Shown one piece after another: positions 1 through 9,376 of a stretch of DNA of 64,000 bases. Both the position numbers and the translations under genes were made by a program. The notes beneath the pieces were generated by a model that did not search any database, was not told the origin of the DNA, and was given only the letters and a program-made list of their open reading frames with translations. Positions within the stretch are counted from its first letter, which is position 1, and every line of letters starts with the position of its first letter. Origin of the DNA: UBA9647 sp049522195 (GTDB taxonomy: Bacteria; Bacteroidota; Ignavibacteria; UBA10030); contig JBEKOB010000001.1 of NCBI GenBank assembly GCA_049522195.1, forward strand, positions 97,432 through 161,431. Direction: 5' to 3'.

Positions 1-1
1 C

Positions 2-2737
2 GAGCCAACGACACCGGCAGACCAGGTCATGTGGACGGTCTATAACGACCTCGACAAGTCTCAGTCTCTGCGGTTCGAAGGGTCCGAACCGACCGGCCTC
101 GAAACCCAGGTGACATCCTTCGCCTACAAGCGGACGGATGCTATGGGTAACTGCTATTTCAAACGCATCAGGATCACGAACAAAGGGGGTGTCGATCTCG
201 GCGCTGGCACCAAGGGAGCGTTTTACCTTGACAGTATGTACGTATGCCAATGGGCCGATATCGATCTGGGCTATGCCTCTGACGACCTGGCGGCTTGCGA
301 CAGCGCTCGCAGCCTTGGCTTCGTCTATAACGGCCAGGCAGTTGACAACGAGTACGTGAAGTACGGTTTGGCTCCCCCGGCTTCCGGCTATGATTTCCTC
401 GCCGGCCCGACAATTCCAGGCGCCGCGACGGATTCTGCGGTTGTCGATTTCAAGCGTGTCTTCGGGAAGAAGAACCTCCCGATGACAGGATTCTCATACT
501 TCTCAGCAGGAAGCAACTACTCTGATCCGCCGTTCGCCGATTGGCCGACTGGAACAGGGCGGTGGTGGAACATGTTGAGAGGATACGCGCCGCTTGGTAC
601 GATTACGGATCCTCCAGTATACTACAACTACCCACCGTGGTGGTATCCGACGAAGTTCCCCCTGTCAGGCGATCCGACATTGGGCTTCAAGGTTGGCAAC
701 TTCATCGACGGTGAAGGTACGCTGTACTCATTCGTCCTTGGTGACCGTCGTATTCTCTTGAACACGGGACCGTTCCAGATGAACCCGGGCGACTCTCAAG
801 AACTCTACGTCGGCTATGTCTGCGGACTTGGTGCAGACCGCCTGTCCAGCGTCTCGGTTCTGAAAGCAAACGACAATGCAGTGCAAACGACGTTTGACTT
901 GATGTTCAAGGTGGCCAAGGCCCCGGCAGCTCCGGTTGTGAAAGTTACGGAGATGGACGGCGAGGTTATCCTTGATTGGGGCAGCAACGCTGGAGCTGTT
1001 GCGTCCACCGAAAATAAGATTGCCGAGCCAGGTGACTACGCCTTCCAGGGATACAATGTCTATGCATTTAATTCAGCGAGTGCTTCTATCTCGTCAGGAA
1101 AGAGACTCGCGACCTACGACATCGTCGACGGCGTCAAGGTCATCCTGAATGAGCAGTTCGATCTCGCTTCCGGTGCCTTCCTGAAAGTTCCGATTCAGTT
1201 CGGCAGCGACGCCGGCGTGAAGCGCTTCTTCAGAATTTCGAGGGACTACTGGAACGATATCAACAAGCTGTACAACGGTCAGGCGTACTATTATGGTGTG
1301 TCGGCGTACTCCTATACGACAACGCCTGGTTACATCGCCTCTCTCGAGTCGAGTCCGAATATTCTCACCGTGATTCCGAAAGTGCCATTCGGCAAGGTCT
1401 ATACAGCCAAGTTCGGCGATTCATTGGCGGTCACTAAGTCGGGTGCGAGTGATGGCAGTGTTGCTGCACTCGTTCTGAACCCGGGCGCCTTGACGGGCGA
1501 CACGTACAAAGTGACCTTCAACGCTGACGCAACCTGGAATGTTGTCGATCAGACCAAAGGAACGACAAAACTCGCCAACCAGACCAATCAATCTGGCGAC
1601 GATAATTACCTGTTCGTCGACGGAATCGTTGTGAAGGTCATGGGTCCGAATCCCGGTATTAAGGAGTGGTCAATCCCTTCAGGCGCGCGTCGTTTCTCTC
1701 CCATAGGTGGATATGTTGGCACAGGGCTTGAGAGCTTCAGCGACGCTGGCAATCCAACTGCCTACGATCCTAACACGGGAACCATTGGTATGGCTGGCAA
1801 CTTCGCATTCTGGGGGTCGACGCTGACTGCCTCGGGCTATCATACCGTGCTTCTGAAGCTGGCGGCTGTTGACAACGTCGCCTTGTGGGATCCTAAAGCG
1901 ACACCGACAAATCCAAACTTCTCGAAGGCCTACCGGTATCTGCGCAGTGCATCAGCAGCACCTGCCAAGCCGTCGTTTGCACCATGGATCATCAATACTG
2001 GACCAGGCACATATCCCTACCAGGATTTCAACTACGCTGTTCCGTTCTCGGCTTGGGATATGGATGTGACACCGCCGGTCCGCCTTGCGGTCGCGTGTTT
2101 TGAGAACAACAGAGTTGATGGGATCGTGGATGGCCGCTACTGGCCAGCCGTTCAGCCGACAGACAATTCTCTGACTCGTGAGTTCGCAATGATTTTCGCT
2201 ACGCCATACTCCACGACGCCAGATCCTACATATCAGAAAGACGTGTATGGCAGCGTCTGGCCAATGATGTATGTGATTACCTGTCCTCGTCGCGCCGAAG
2301 CTGCTTGGGTTGATGGAGATCAGATGTTGTTCACCGCGGCGAAGACCAACACGCCGGGCGTTTCGTACACGTTCACGTCGCCTGCACCAATCGCAGGAGC
2401 AGATCAGGACGTGATCAGCGCGAAGAAAGTTGGCGTGTTCCCGAACCCGTACTATGCATCGAATCCAGCTGAGACGAGTCGCTTTGATCGATTCGTGACG
2501 TTTAACAACTTGCCCCCTCATGCGATCATCCGCATTTTCAACCTTGCAGGGCAATTGGTAAGGACGATTGAAAAGAATAGCGCTTCTCAGTTCCAGCGTT
2601 GGGACCTGATGAATGTGAGAAACTACCCCGTCGCCAGTGGCATCTATCTTGCCTACATAGAGATGCCGGAGGTCGGAGTCACAAAGACACTGAAGTTCTC
2701 AGTCATCCAGGAACAAGAGATCCTCGATCTCTACTAA
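2..2737 (+). CDS. Large exported protein with C-terminal T9SS sorting domain (5' truncated)
   Basis: The reading frame is open back to base 2 without a stop, and the first internal ATG (29) lies inside well-formed protein, so the gene begins outside the window. About 910 residues are visible. The middle part (around residues 295-450 of the visible chain) has fibronectin-III-like wording such as APVVKVTEMDGEVILDW, typical of large Bacteroidota surface proteins. The last 90 residues look like a type A T9SS sorting domain: VFPNPYY, then IRIFNLAGQLVRTI, then ASGIYLAYIE. Such domains direct export through the outer membrane and are usually cleaved. The next gene, 42 bases downstream, is a PorV-like protein, a family that shuttles T9SS cargo, so the pair may be functionally linked (inference). 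The substrate or role of this protein is not recognisable from sequence. Confidence 0.85.
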   Translation, partial: EPTTPADQVMWTVYNDLDKSQSLRFEGSEPTGLETQVTSFAYKRTDAMGNCYFKRIRITNKGGVDLGAGTKGAFYLDSMYVCQWADIDLGYASDDLAACDSARSLGFVYNGQAVDNEYVKYGLAPPASGYDFLAGPTIPGAATDSAVVDFKRVFGKKNLPMTGFSYFSAGSNYSDPPFADWPTGTGRWWNMLRGYAPLGTITDPPVYYNYPPWWYPTKFPLSGDPTLGFKVGNFIDGEGTLYSFVLGDRRILLNTGPFQMNPGDSQELYVGYVCGLGADRLSSVSVLKANDNAVQTTFDLMFKVAKAPAAPVVKVTEMDGEVILDWGSNAGAVASTENKIAEPGDYAFQGYNVYAFNSASASISSGKRLATYDIVDGVKVILNEQFDLASGAFLKVPIQFGSDAGVKRFFRISRDYWNDINKLYNGQAYYYGVSAYSYTTTPGYIASLESSPNILTVIPKVPFGKVYTAKFGDSLAVTKSGASDGSVAALVLNPGALTGDTYKVTFNADATWNVVDQTKGTTKLANQTNQSGDDNYLFVDGIVVKVMGPNPGIKEWSIPSGARRFSPIGGYVGTGLESFSDAGNPTAYDPNTGTIGMAGNFAFWGSTLTASGYHTVLLKLAAVDNVALWDPKATPTNPNFSKAYRYLRSASAAPAKPSFAPWIINTGPGTYPYQDFNYAVPFSAWDMDVTPPVRLAVACFENNRVDGIVDGRYWPAVQPTDNSLTREFAMIFATPYSTTPDPTYQKDVYGSVWPMMYVITCPRRAEAAWVDGDQMLFTAAKTNTPGVSYTFTSPAPIAGADQDVISAKKVGVFPNPYYASNPAETSRFDRFVTFNNLPPHAIIRIFNLAGQLVRTIEKNSASQFQRWDLMNVRNYPVASGIYLAYIEMPEVGVTKTLKFSVIQEQEILDLY

Positions 2738-2779
2738 CCAAGGTTCGCCAACGCAACTGAAAAACAAGGAGAATTTTCT

Positions 2780-3823
2780 ATGAAACAGAAAGCAATCTTC
2801 GGAGCCTTACTGCTCTGCACAGCGGTGATGCTTCTGGCGGTGCCGGCCTTGGCTCAGCATCAACGTGTCGGAGCTATCGCTGCGCCCGAATTGTTGATCC
2901 CCGTGGGTGCTCGGGACATGTCGCTTGGTGGTGCGAGCATCTCAACGACCAAGGGGGCCGAAGCAATGTATTGGAACCCTGCCGGTCTGGGGCGTATGGA
3001 AGGTGGTGCCGAAGCAATGTTCTCATCGATGTCGTACCTGGCGGATATCAACGTCGTGTACGGCTCGGTTGCCGGCAAATTCGGCAGCTTCGGAAATGTT
3101 GGATTCAATATCAAGTCTCTCTCGTTCGGCGATATCCCGCTGACGACCGTAGACGATCCTGAAAACCTCTCACAGCGGTTCTACTCCCCGACGTTTGTCA
3201 CCGTGACAGGTTCGTACGCACGCCCCTTGACAGATGCTATCACTATCGGCTTCTCCGTGAAGTTGATCTCGGAGAAGATCGACCGTGTTTCTTCTTCAGG
3301 GTTTGCATTCGACTTCGGTGTTCAGTACGCCGGGGTTGTCGGAGTGAAGGGGCTGGATCTCGGTTTGTCGGTCCTCAACGTCGGTCCCCAGATGACCTTC
3401 GGCGGGACGGGCCTGTACCGCAAGGCGCTCGATGTGACCTCCGATCGTCCACAGCAATACTACCTGCTGCAGGCGGCGAGCTTCGAGCTCCCGGCATTGG
3501 TTGAGATCGGCTTGTCCTACAACTACATGATAGCCGACAATTTCAATGCCCTTGTCAACGGTTCGTTTACCAATGACAACCTGTACTATGACCAGTACAA
3601 CATGGGTCTGGAGCTCGGATATGTGTACGAGGATATGAAGCTCTTTGCACGTGGTGGGTATTCCGCCATCCCGCAGGACTCGGATAACAACATCTACGGT
3701 CCAACGTACGGTGTCGGTATCGGCTACAATTTGGGGGGCGCCAACTTGGTCGTGGATTACGGATATCGGACGGTGAAGTACTTCAACGCGAACCAGGTCT
3801 TCTCGGTCAAGCTGGAGTTCTAG
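2780..3823 (+). CDS. PorV/PorQ-family outer-membrane beta-barrel protein
   Basis: This 347-residue protein has a signal peptide (about residues 1-25, ending PALAQ) followed by the family-typical start of PorV/UPF0164 barrels: LLIPVGARDMSLGGAS, then AEAMYWNPAGL. The rest alternates beta-barrel strands and ends in an aromatic C-terminal strand (VFSVKLEF), as outer-membrane proteins do. PorV-like proteins bind the sorting domains of T9SS cargo and pass them to the attachment complex. Paralogues of this family are numerous in Ignavibacteria, and the exact role of this copy is not provable from sequence. An AAGGAG ribosome site lies just before the ATG. It probably shares a transcript with the upstream T9SS protein and ends at the strong hairpin that follows. 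Confidence 0.85.
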   Translation: MKQKAIFGALLLCTAVMLLAVPALAQHQRVGAIAAPELLIPVGARDMSLGGASISTTKGAEAMYWNPAGLGRMEGGAEAMFSSMSYLADINVVYGSVAGKFGSFGNVGFNIKSLSFGDIPLTTVDDPENLSQRFYSPTFVTVTGSYARPLTDAITIGFSVKLISEKIDRVSSSGFAFDFGVQYAGVVGVKGLDLGLSVLNVGPQMTFGGTGLYRKALDVTSDRPQQYYLLQAASFELPALVEIGLSYNYMIADNFNALVNGSFTNDNLYYDQYNMGLELGYVYEDMKLFARGGYSAIPQDSDNNIYGPTYGVGIGYNLGGANLVVDYGYRTVKYFNANQVFSVKLEF

Positions 3824-3851
3824 CATAGTATCGGCTGTTGCGTTTCTTCAG

Positions 3852-3885
3852 AGAGGCTGCCGGGTTTCTGGCAGCCTCTTTTTTT
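3852..3885 (+). terminator. Rho-independent terminator after the PorV-like gene
   Basis: A perfect 10-bp stem (AGAGGCTGCC with GGCAGCCTCT) and an 8-base loop are followed directly by a run of seven T. It lies 28 bases past the stop codon of the PorV-like gene and should end that transcript. Confidence 0.9.
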
Positions 3886-4023
3886 ACCTCTCCTGCTTCT
3901 CTTTGTCGTGGCATTTTCGGACTTTTCTCACTTTCTTTATGAACACGAACGCAAAAATCGGGTACACCGTCATTCTGGAGTATGTTCTTTTTTTCTAGGA
4001 GCGAACGTCATCTTCAAAGCGCT

Positions 4024-4052
4024 CCCTGAGGATGACTTAGCTCGGGGTTTTT
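4024..4052 (+). terminator. Possible terminator or attenuator ahead of the PIG-L-like gene
   Basis: CCCTGAG can pair with CTCGGGG (7 bp with one G-U pair) around a 10-base loop, followed by TTTTT. It sits 60 bases upstream of the signal-peptide start at 4112. The stretch 3886-4111 otherwise shows no gene. The hairpin could be a second terminator or a leader attenuator, and the sequence alone does not decide. Confidence 0.35.
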
Positions 4053-4111
4053 GAATAGAGTCAATGCTTTCCTTATCCAGTTCTTCAACCAAATTGCTTT
4101 TGGAAATATCT

Positions 4112-6460
4112 ATGAGGACTTTTCTCCGACCTTTACTCGTACTTGCATTTCTTGGTTTTGCTATTCCTGTCTCTGCACAGTATTTCCCTTCCAATGGCAG
4201 GGAATCACTGCATCAGCGAGCTCTTGATGCCAGATCCAGGCTCAACGTGCTCTCGATCGCGTTGCAGCCCGGGTATGAAGATCTGGCTGGGCTCGCGTAT
4301 TTTCGCATGGGGCGCGGTGCAAGGATCGTCAGTGCATACGTGACAAATGGTGAAGCGGGGGAGAGCGACGTACGCGGCGAATATCCCAACCAACTTGCGG
4401 CAGAGCGCAGGAACGAAGCCGCTCAGGCTCTCGCGATGCTTGGAGGAGAGGAATACTTCCTCAACATGCCGGATGTGGGTGCTGCCCGCGACACGGACGC
4501 GGTTTATACCCAGTGGGATGTGGATACTCTCGCGCTGAGACTTGGAAAGCTGCTCACGGATCTCAAACCGGATGTGATCCTCATCGCCCGCAATTGGGCG
4601 GTTGATGGTTCAAATCCTGAGGATCAAGTGCTCCTGGCGATTTTACAGCGGGCAATCCGGCGGTTGGAACCGACGGTCGCCCAGAAGAAGGCCGGCGGCG
4701 TTGAGGAGATGTTTCAGTGGAGCGTTGATAGGGTCCTTCTTGAGACTGGATCGAAAGCCGGCATGCGCGTCCCGGTCGACCGCCTCCATCCGCTCTGGAA
4801 AAAATCGTATCTGACAATCGGGGATGAGGCGGCTTCCTTCTACAAGTCGTGCGCCACCCAACGCCTTGGTTGGTATGGATCCGGCCGGAATCGGCCGGCT
4901 ATCACGTATCAGAGCATTTATTCACGCCGGTCCCGGCCTCTGAAGTCTGTGGATGATGCACTCCCAGCTCCCGCTCCTGAAAGTTTGAAAGGAATTGATA
5001 CTCAGATTGCCAGCGTCACAAGCGTCATTGCAGAAGGTTCGATGTCATCCGCGACCCGATCAAACGTGTTGGCACGCGTGGCGGCGTTGCTCGATTCAGT
5101 CGACGAGCACTTGGGCAGACCGTTGGAGCTGTCCTCCCAGGGGCGCAAGATCTGTATGCAGTGGAAGCTGACGCTTGAGAGACTTCGGGTCGGCTTGCTG
5201 GGCATTGAGGTCCGTTACTCCATTGATCCGAGCGTGCTCACAGAACGGCAGCTCACGTTCCTCAGGATAGACACTGTCAGGGGGATCAGGGAAGGAGACT
5301 CGACGTGGGTGTATTTCCCCATGACGGATCGGCAATGGCTCGTGGACGAGAACACTCGAAAAACAGCTGCGTTGCGCTTCGATCCTCCATACCGGATCGT
5401 GACACCGTTCAAGCTCGAGCATGATCTTCCGGCCGCGATGGATGGTTTGTCGCAGACCAGCATCGGCAAAACGTTTACTTTTTTCATCTTGTGCAAATCA
5501 AAGACACGAGAGGGCAATTTCATTTTCCGGGGATCTGTCCGGTTGTTGTATGCCGAGAGGTTCTCAGCCGAGGCACTCACGCCAATCGTTCGGGCCGTTG
5601 ATTCGGAACGACTACTTGTCCGCCTGACGAACCACTCGCGGGACGGAGTGCGTGACTCCGTTCAAGTCAACGACTCGCTCGTCGTTGCTGCCAGGCAACA
5701 GTTCCGTCTGAATGTCAAAGACGAGTCACAAGTCGATACCCTTGTCCTTCACTGGAAGAGAACCCTCGATGAAGGGAGTTATCTTGTTCCCATCAGCATC
5801 GATGTCAGGGATGTGGCGAGGTTTGCGGCGCGCTCGTTCGAAGCGAAGATTGAGCCGGGGAGGATGGTGGCCCTGATCACGTCCCTTTGGGACAGTCCGA
5901 CTGCAGAAACTCTTCGGAGGCTGGGAGTTCAGTATACAGAGATAAAGGAAATCAGATCACTCCCCCAGCTGCTTGCCGGCTACCGGGTGGCGATCCTTGA
6001 TCGAAGGGGGATGACGCTCATGGGCGATCAGAAAGCTCTGGTGCCAATCCTTAAGCGATATGTTGAAGGTGGCGGGCATCTGATTGTTCTTGCTCAGGAT
6101 GCTGCGAGCTGGAATGCTGCTCCGTTGGTCGACGGGCTCCGGCTGAAGTCTTCGAACTCGCTGGGAGAGGCAGCTCAGGTCGAGATCGATTCTGTGCACA
6201 GAATGTTCAGCGTTCCAAACCGTATCAATTGGCTCGATTGGGAGAATTGGCTGTACAGGCGGTCGCACAACGTGCTCAGTGGACCCGCGTTGTCCTCAGC
6301 TGTTGTTCCGCTGAGGTCAAAGGATGAGAATGCACCGTTGATTGTCGAGTGGAAGATCGGCTCTGGCGTGCTCACCTATGTGGACCTGGCTCTCTATCCT
6401 CAGTTCCTGAACATTCACGCAGGTGCCTTCCGTCTGCTTGCGAACCTTGTCTCGTATTGA
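4112..6460 (+). CDS. Secreted PIG-L/LmbE-fold protein with lost catalytic motifs
   Basis: The protein is 782 residues from the chosen ATG. An upstream in-frame ATG (4064) would place 16 extra residues before a textbook signal peptide (MRTFLRPLLVLAFLGF...VSAQ), so 4112 is preferred. Residues 43-200 follow the pattern of large secreted PIG-L deacetylase-like proteins of Bacteroidota: RLNVLSIA, RMGRGARIVSAYVTNGEAGE, then LKPDVILIARNWAVDG. The metal-binding signature AHPDDE is replaced by ALQPGYED (residues 50-57), and no HPDH-like second motif follows the ILIARNW strand. The zinc site therefore appears lost and the protein is probably not an active deacetylase. The C-terminal 220 residues resemble a class-I-glutamine-amidotransferase-like fold often found at the end of this architecture (YVEGGGHLIVLAQ). 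Its function is unknown. The GWxTD gene follows 27 bases downstream. Confidence 0.75.
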   Translation: MRTFLRPLLVLAFLGFAIPVSAQYFPSNGRESLHQRALDARSRLNVLSIALQPGYEDLAGLAYFRMGRGARIVSAYVTNGEAGESDVRGEYPNQLAAERRNEAAQALAMLGGEEYFLNMPDVGAARDTDAVYTQWDVDTLALRLGKLLTDLKPDVILIARNWAVDGSNPEDQVLLAILQRAIRRLEPTVAQKKAGGVEEMFQWSVDRVLLETGSKAGMRVPVDRLHPLWKKSYLTIGDEAASFYKSCATQRLGWYGSGRNRPAITYQSIYSRRSRPLKSVDDALPAPAPESLKGIDTQIASVTSVIAEGSMSSATRSNVLARVAALLDSVDEHLGRPLELSSQGRKICMQWKLTLERLRVGLLGIEVRYSIDPSVLTERQLTFLRIDTVRGIREGDSTWVYFPMTDRQWLVDENTRKTAALRFDPPYRIVTPFKLEHDLPAAMDGLSQTSIGKTFTFFILCKSKTREGNFIFRGSVRLLYAERFSAEALTPIVRAVDSERLLVRLTNHSRDGVRDSVQVNDSLVVAARQQFRLNVKDESQVDTLVLHWKRTLDEGSYLVPISIDVRDVARFAARSFEAKIEPGRMVALITSLWDSPTAETLRRLGVQYTEIKEIRSLPQLLAGYRVAILDRRGMTLMGDQKALVPILKRYVEGGGHLIVLAQDAASWNAAPLVDGLRLKSSNSLGEAAQVEIDSVHRMFSVPNRINWLDWENWLYRRSHNVLSGPALSSAVVPLRSKDENAPLIVEWKIGSGVLTYVDLALYPQFLNIHAGAFRLLANLVSY

Positions 6461-6487
6461 TATATTGATGTATTAAGGAGTAATGGT

Positions 6488-7855
6488 ATGAAAAGGACAC
6501 TAGGCTTCGCTCTTCTTCTCTTGGTGGGAGCGTCGATAGCGATTGCGCAGAAACCGGCTGCCCGGCAGAAATTTGTCCTGAATCTCGACTATTCGAAATT
6601 CCGGAATACTGATTCCAGTGGCTACCTTGAAATCTACTACGGCTTCTACCCGAGCCTGATCACGTACGGGAACCGGAGCGGACATCGTATGGGGGTGTTG
6701 AAGGTGCACACCCGCATCATTGATGAGCGGTCTGGCGAGTATCGGACCAACATTCTCTCAACGGTTCTTGTGCCGGCACCGGATAGCCAGCAGGTGACAA
6801 ACAGAATGGTGAGCATTAGCCAGGCCGGGCATACGCTGCCGTTCGGAGACTATCGTCTGGATGTGCTCGTGACCGATTCTCTCTCCCCGACAAGAACTGA
6901 CAGCATATCGCTCCCGCTTTCAGTTCGGAGTTACGGCTCGGCCGCGGCGATCAGCGATCTGGAGTTGTGCTCGAGCGTAAGGAACTCCGCGCAGAAAGAC
7001 GACCTGTACTATAAGAACTCCCTGGAGGTCATTCCCAATCCCACGCTCGTTTTCGGCGCCTCATCGCATCCGATGATGTTCCATTATTCGGAAGTCTATA
7101 ATCTGGATACGGCGCAAACCTACGTGGTAAAAACGATGATCATCGGCGCGGATGGCAAAGTGATGAAAGAGTCTTCGAAGGCCCGGCACTTCGGTGTGAA
7201 GAGTGCCGTTGAAGCCGGCATGTCAAATGTCGCCTCGCTCCCGTCCGGCAAGTATCGTCTACGCCTGATGCTTGTTGACGAAAAGGGAACAACGACCACG
7301 CAGTCGGAGAAGTCATTCTACGCCTACAATCCCCACATCCAGACGAACCTGCCTGCAGCATCATCCATCAAGTCATCGGAGTTGGCTGGGATGACAGCCG
7401 ATGAACTGGCAGAGGAATTCCACAAGGCCCAGTACCTCGCAACCGATCAGGAAATCAAGACCTTCTCCCAGATTACTTCAGAAGACGGCCGCCGCGAGTT
7501 TCTTGCGAAGTTTTGGTCCGAAGTCGAGGCCGGAAGATCGGGAAGGGCCGGTATTCTGCGGTCCGTCTATCTGCAGAGAATCCTGAACGCCGACCAAAGA
7601 TTCCATGCTATGAGCCGAGCCGGCTGGCGTACCGACCGAGGCAGAGTGCTGGCGCTCTATGCCGAGCCGGATGAAATTGAGCGGTTCCCTTCCTCGCAGG
7701 ATACGAAGCCATATGAGACCTGGCACTACTACTCCATCGAGAACGGCGTGGATTTCGTTTTCGTCGATCGCTCGGGATTTGGCGAATACACGCTGGTAAA
7801 CTCCACCAAGCGAGGCGAGCTGGAGGATCCCGATTGGCAGCGTTTCCTTCAATAA
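6488..7855 (+). CDS. GWxTD domain-containing exported protein
   Basis: This 455-residue protein starts with a signal peptide (residues 1-21, ending IAIAQ) behind a clean AAGGAG site. The C-terminal region carries the family signature GWRTDRGRVLALY and continues through YETWHYY and VDFVFVDRSGFGEY, the conserved core of the GWxTD domain. The N-terminal half is beta-rich and resembles the carbohydrate-binding-like modules that precede this domain in Ignavibacteria and Acidobacteria. No catalytic role is established for the family. Its last 22 bases overlap the start of the next gene, which implies co-translation. Confidence 0.85.
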   Translation: MKRTLGFALLLLVGASIAIAQKPAARQKFVLNLDYSKFRNTDSSGYLEIYYGFYPSLITYGNRSGHRMGVLKVHTRIIDERSGEYRTNILSTVLVPAPDSQQVTNRMVSISQAGHTLPFGDYRLDVLVTDSLSPTRTDSISLPLSVRSYGSAAAISDLELCSSVRNSAQKDDLYYKNSLEVIPNPTLVFGASSHPMMFHYSEVYNLDTAQTYVVKTMIIGADGKVMKESSKARHFGVKSAVEAGMSNVASLPSGKYRLRLMLVDEKGTTTTQSEKSFYAYNPHIQTNLPAASSIKSSELAGMTADELAEEFHKAQYLATDQEIKTFSQITSEDGRREFLAKFWSEVEAGRSGRAGILRSVYLQRILNADQRFHAMSRAGWRTDRGRVLALYAEPDEIERFPSSQDTKPYETWHYYSIENGVDFVFVDRSGFGEYTLVNSTKRGELEDPDWQRFLQ

Positions 7856-8718
7856 TTGCGCTCCTGCTGGGCTCCGGGATAGCCCATATCGGGGTTGCAC
7901 CTGACACCTCGATTACTGAAGTACGGACTCTCGGATCGTTTCAGCAAGCGACGCGCGTCACGACAAGTCCCCAGGGGTGGATCTACATCACGGACGCCGG
8001 GCGAAATCTCGTCGTTCGGTTCAAGGAGGATGAGTCGGCGAATATCTCGGTGGGGGGCTTTGGATGGACCTCTACCACCTTCGATAATCCAACGGGGTTA
8101 ACCACCGACGGGCTGAACGTTTACGTCTCCGACTACGGTAATCATCGCCTTCAGCGTTTCGACAGCAATCTCAATTTCATCTCTTCTTTCGCCACGCGAG
8201 ACACGTCCTTTGTCGACGCCCGGTTCGGTTATCCGCTCGGCGTCGCTCTCTCACGCCTCGGTGATCTCTTTGTCCTCGATGGCGATAACCTCCGTGTCGT
8301 GAAGTTTGCCGAAAACGTCCGTTACGAGCGATCCTTTGGCGACATCGATGATCAGCGTTCGCGGCTTCGCCGACCCGAAAAAATCCTTGTCGCATCCAAC
8401 GATCATGTGTTCGTGCTTGAGCCGGATCGGCTTCTCGAGTTCGACTACTTCGGTCACTATCTGCGGACGATTGGAGAACACAATTTCGCTGAAGCATGCG
8501 GATTCTGTTTCGTGCGCACCGGGGTCCTCGTTGTCACACACGCGGCGCTTTACTGGTTCACTGACAGGGGAGAGCTTGCACGCACGATACGCCCGCCTGA
8601 CCTGCAAACGAAGAACGAGCTCGGTCCGTTCGAAGACGCCGCATATGCGGGCGATCGACTGCTGATCCTCACATCGAGCCGGCTGCACATCTTTCAGCTC
8701 TCCTTTGATACTCCTTGA
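7834..8718 (+). CDS. NHL/6-bladed beta-propeller exported protein
   Basis: The protein has 294 residues with TTG as start. The start is supported by a GGAGG site (7822-7826) seven bases upstream and by the signal-peptide-like N terminus (residues 1-22, AAFPSIIALLLGSGIAH). Repeated blades read GWIYITDAGRNLVVRF, NVYVSDYGNHRLQRF and DLFVLDGDNLRVVKF, the classic NHL pattern of a beta-propeller. Such proteins bind partners or ligands rather than catalyse. The gene overlaps the GWxTD gene by 22 bases in another frame, so the two are probably made together at the cell envelope. Confidence 0.8.
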   Translation: MAAFPSIIALLLGSGIAHIGVAPDTSITEVRTLGSFQQATRVTTSPQGWIYITDAGRNLVVRFKEDESANISVGGFGWTSTTFDNPTGLTTDGLNVYVSDYGNHRLQRFDSNLNFISSFATRDTSFVDARFGYPLGVALSRLGDLFVLDGDNLRVVKFAENVRYERSFGDIDDQRSRLRRPEKILVASNDHVFVLEPDRLLEFDYFGHYLRTIGEHNFAEACGFCFVRTGVLVVTHAALYWFTDRGELARTIRPPDLQTKNELGPFEDAAYAGDRLLILTSSRLHIFQLSFDTP

Positions 8719-8737
8719 TTCGCCAAGCGACGATACC

Positions 8738-8766
8738 TTGACATTCAGACGGTTTTCTGATAACTT
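8738..8766 (+). promoter_or_regulatory. Probable sigma-70-type promoter for ssb
   Basis: A perfect TTGACA (8738-8743), a 17-base spacer and TAACTT (8761-8766) lie 67 bases upstream of the ssb start codon. The spacing is ideal and the region is intergenic. Assignment is by pattern only. Confidence 0.5.
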
Positions 8767-8832
8767 GGCGTTCAGAAGAAGACCCTGCAACATCAATTTC
8801 CATCGACATTATTTCCCAGTGGAGGATTCTCT

Positions 8833-9258
8833 ATGGCATCACGCAGCGTGAACAAGGTTATTCTGATCGGCAACCTTGGAAAGGACCCGGAGCTTCGATA
8901 TACCAGCAGCGGAGTGGCAGTTGCTTCATTCAGCGTTGCCACAAACGAGTCATGGAAGGACCCTGAAGGGAATACCCAGGAACGGACGCAATGGCACAAT
9001 ATTGTCGCCTGGAGAAAGCTGGCGGAAATCTGCGGCGAATACCTGAAGAAAGGGAGCAAGCTTTACCTTGAAGGAAGGCTTCAATACCGCAATTACGACG
9101 ACAAGAATGGAGTAAAGCGGTATGTAACGGAGATTGTGATGGATGAAATGGTCATGCTCGATGGCCGTGGCGGAGGCACGTCGGCCTCAGCCCCCGATAC
9201 GGGAGGGGCTCCGGCACAAGACGAGCCGGGTGGCAAGGTTGACGATCTACCGTTCTAA
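8833..9258 (+). CDS. ssb: Single-stranded DNA-binding protein
   Basis: The 141 residues match the SSB family throughout. The OB-fold opens NKVILIGNLGKDPELRY and continues with the conserved ERTQWHNIVAWRKLAEI and KGSKLYLEGRLQYRNYDD. A short flexible linker leads to the acidic C-terminal tip DDLPF, which recruits replication and repair partners. SSB coats single-stranded DNA as a homotetramer during replication, recombination and repair. A GGAGG site precedes the ATG. The gene has its own likely promoter upstream and a terminator downstream, so it appears monocistronic. Confidence 0.97.
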   Translation: MASRSVNKVILIGNLGKDPELRYTSSGVAVASFSVATNESWKDPEGNTQERTQWHNIVAWRKLAEICGEYLKKGSKLYLEGRLQYRNYDDKNGVKRYVTEIVMDEMVMLDGRGGGTSASAPDTGGAPAQDEPGGKVDDLPF

Positions 9259-9308
9259 ATGGATTCGGGCGCCTGGCCTGATATGTTGAATTAATGGAAA
9301 CCGAATGA

Positions 9309-9348
9309 GCGACCGGCTTATGTGAAGATAACCCGGTCGCTTTTTTTT
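9309..9348 (+). terminator. Rho-independent terminator after ssb
   Basis: GCGACCGG (9309-9316) pairs perfectly with CCGGTCGC (9333-9340) and is followed by eight T. It lies 50 bases after the ssb stop codon. Confidence 0.9.
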
Positions 9349-9376
9349 ACTGACTACATACGACGATGGCCCATCT

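Noticed and set aside
1952..2554. 200-residue minus-strand ORF
   Set aside because: It lies opposite the confident T9SS protein gene, has Arg/His-rich composition and no ribosome site or motif.
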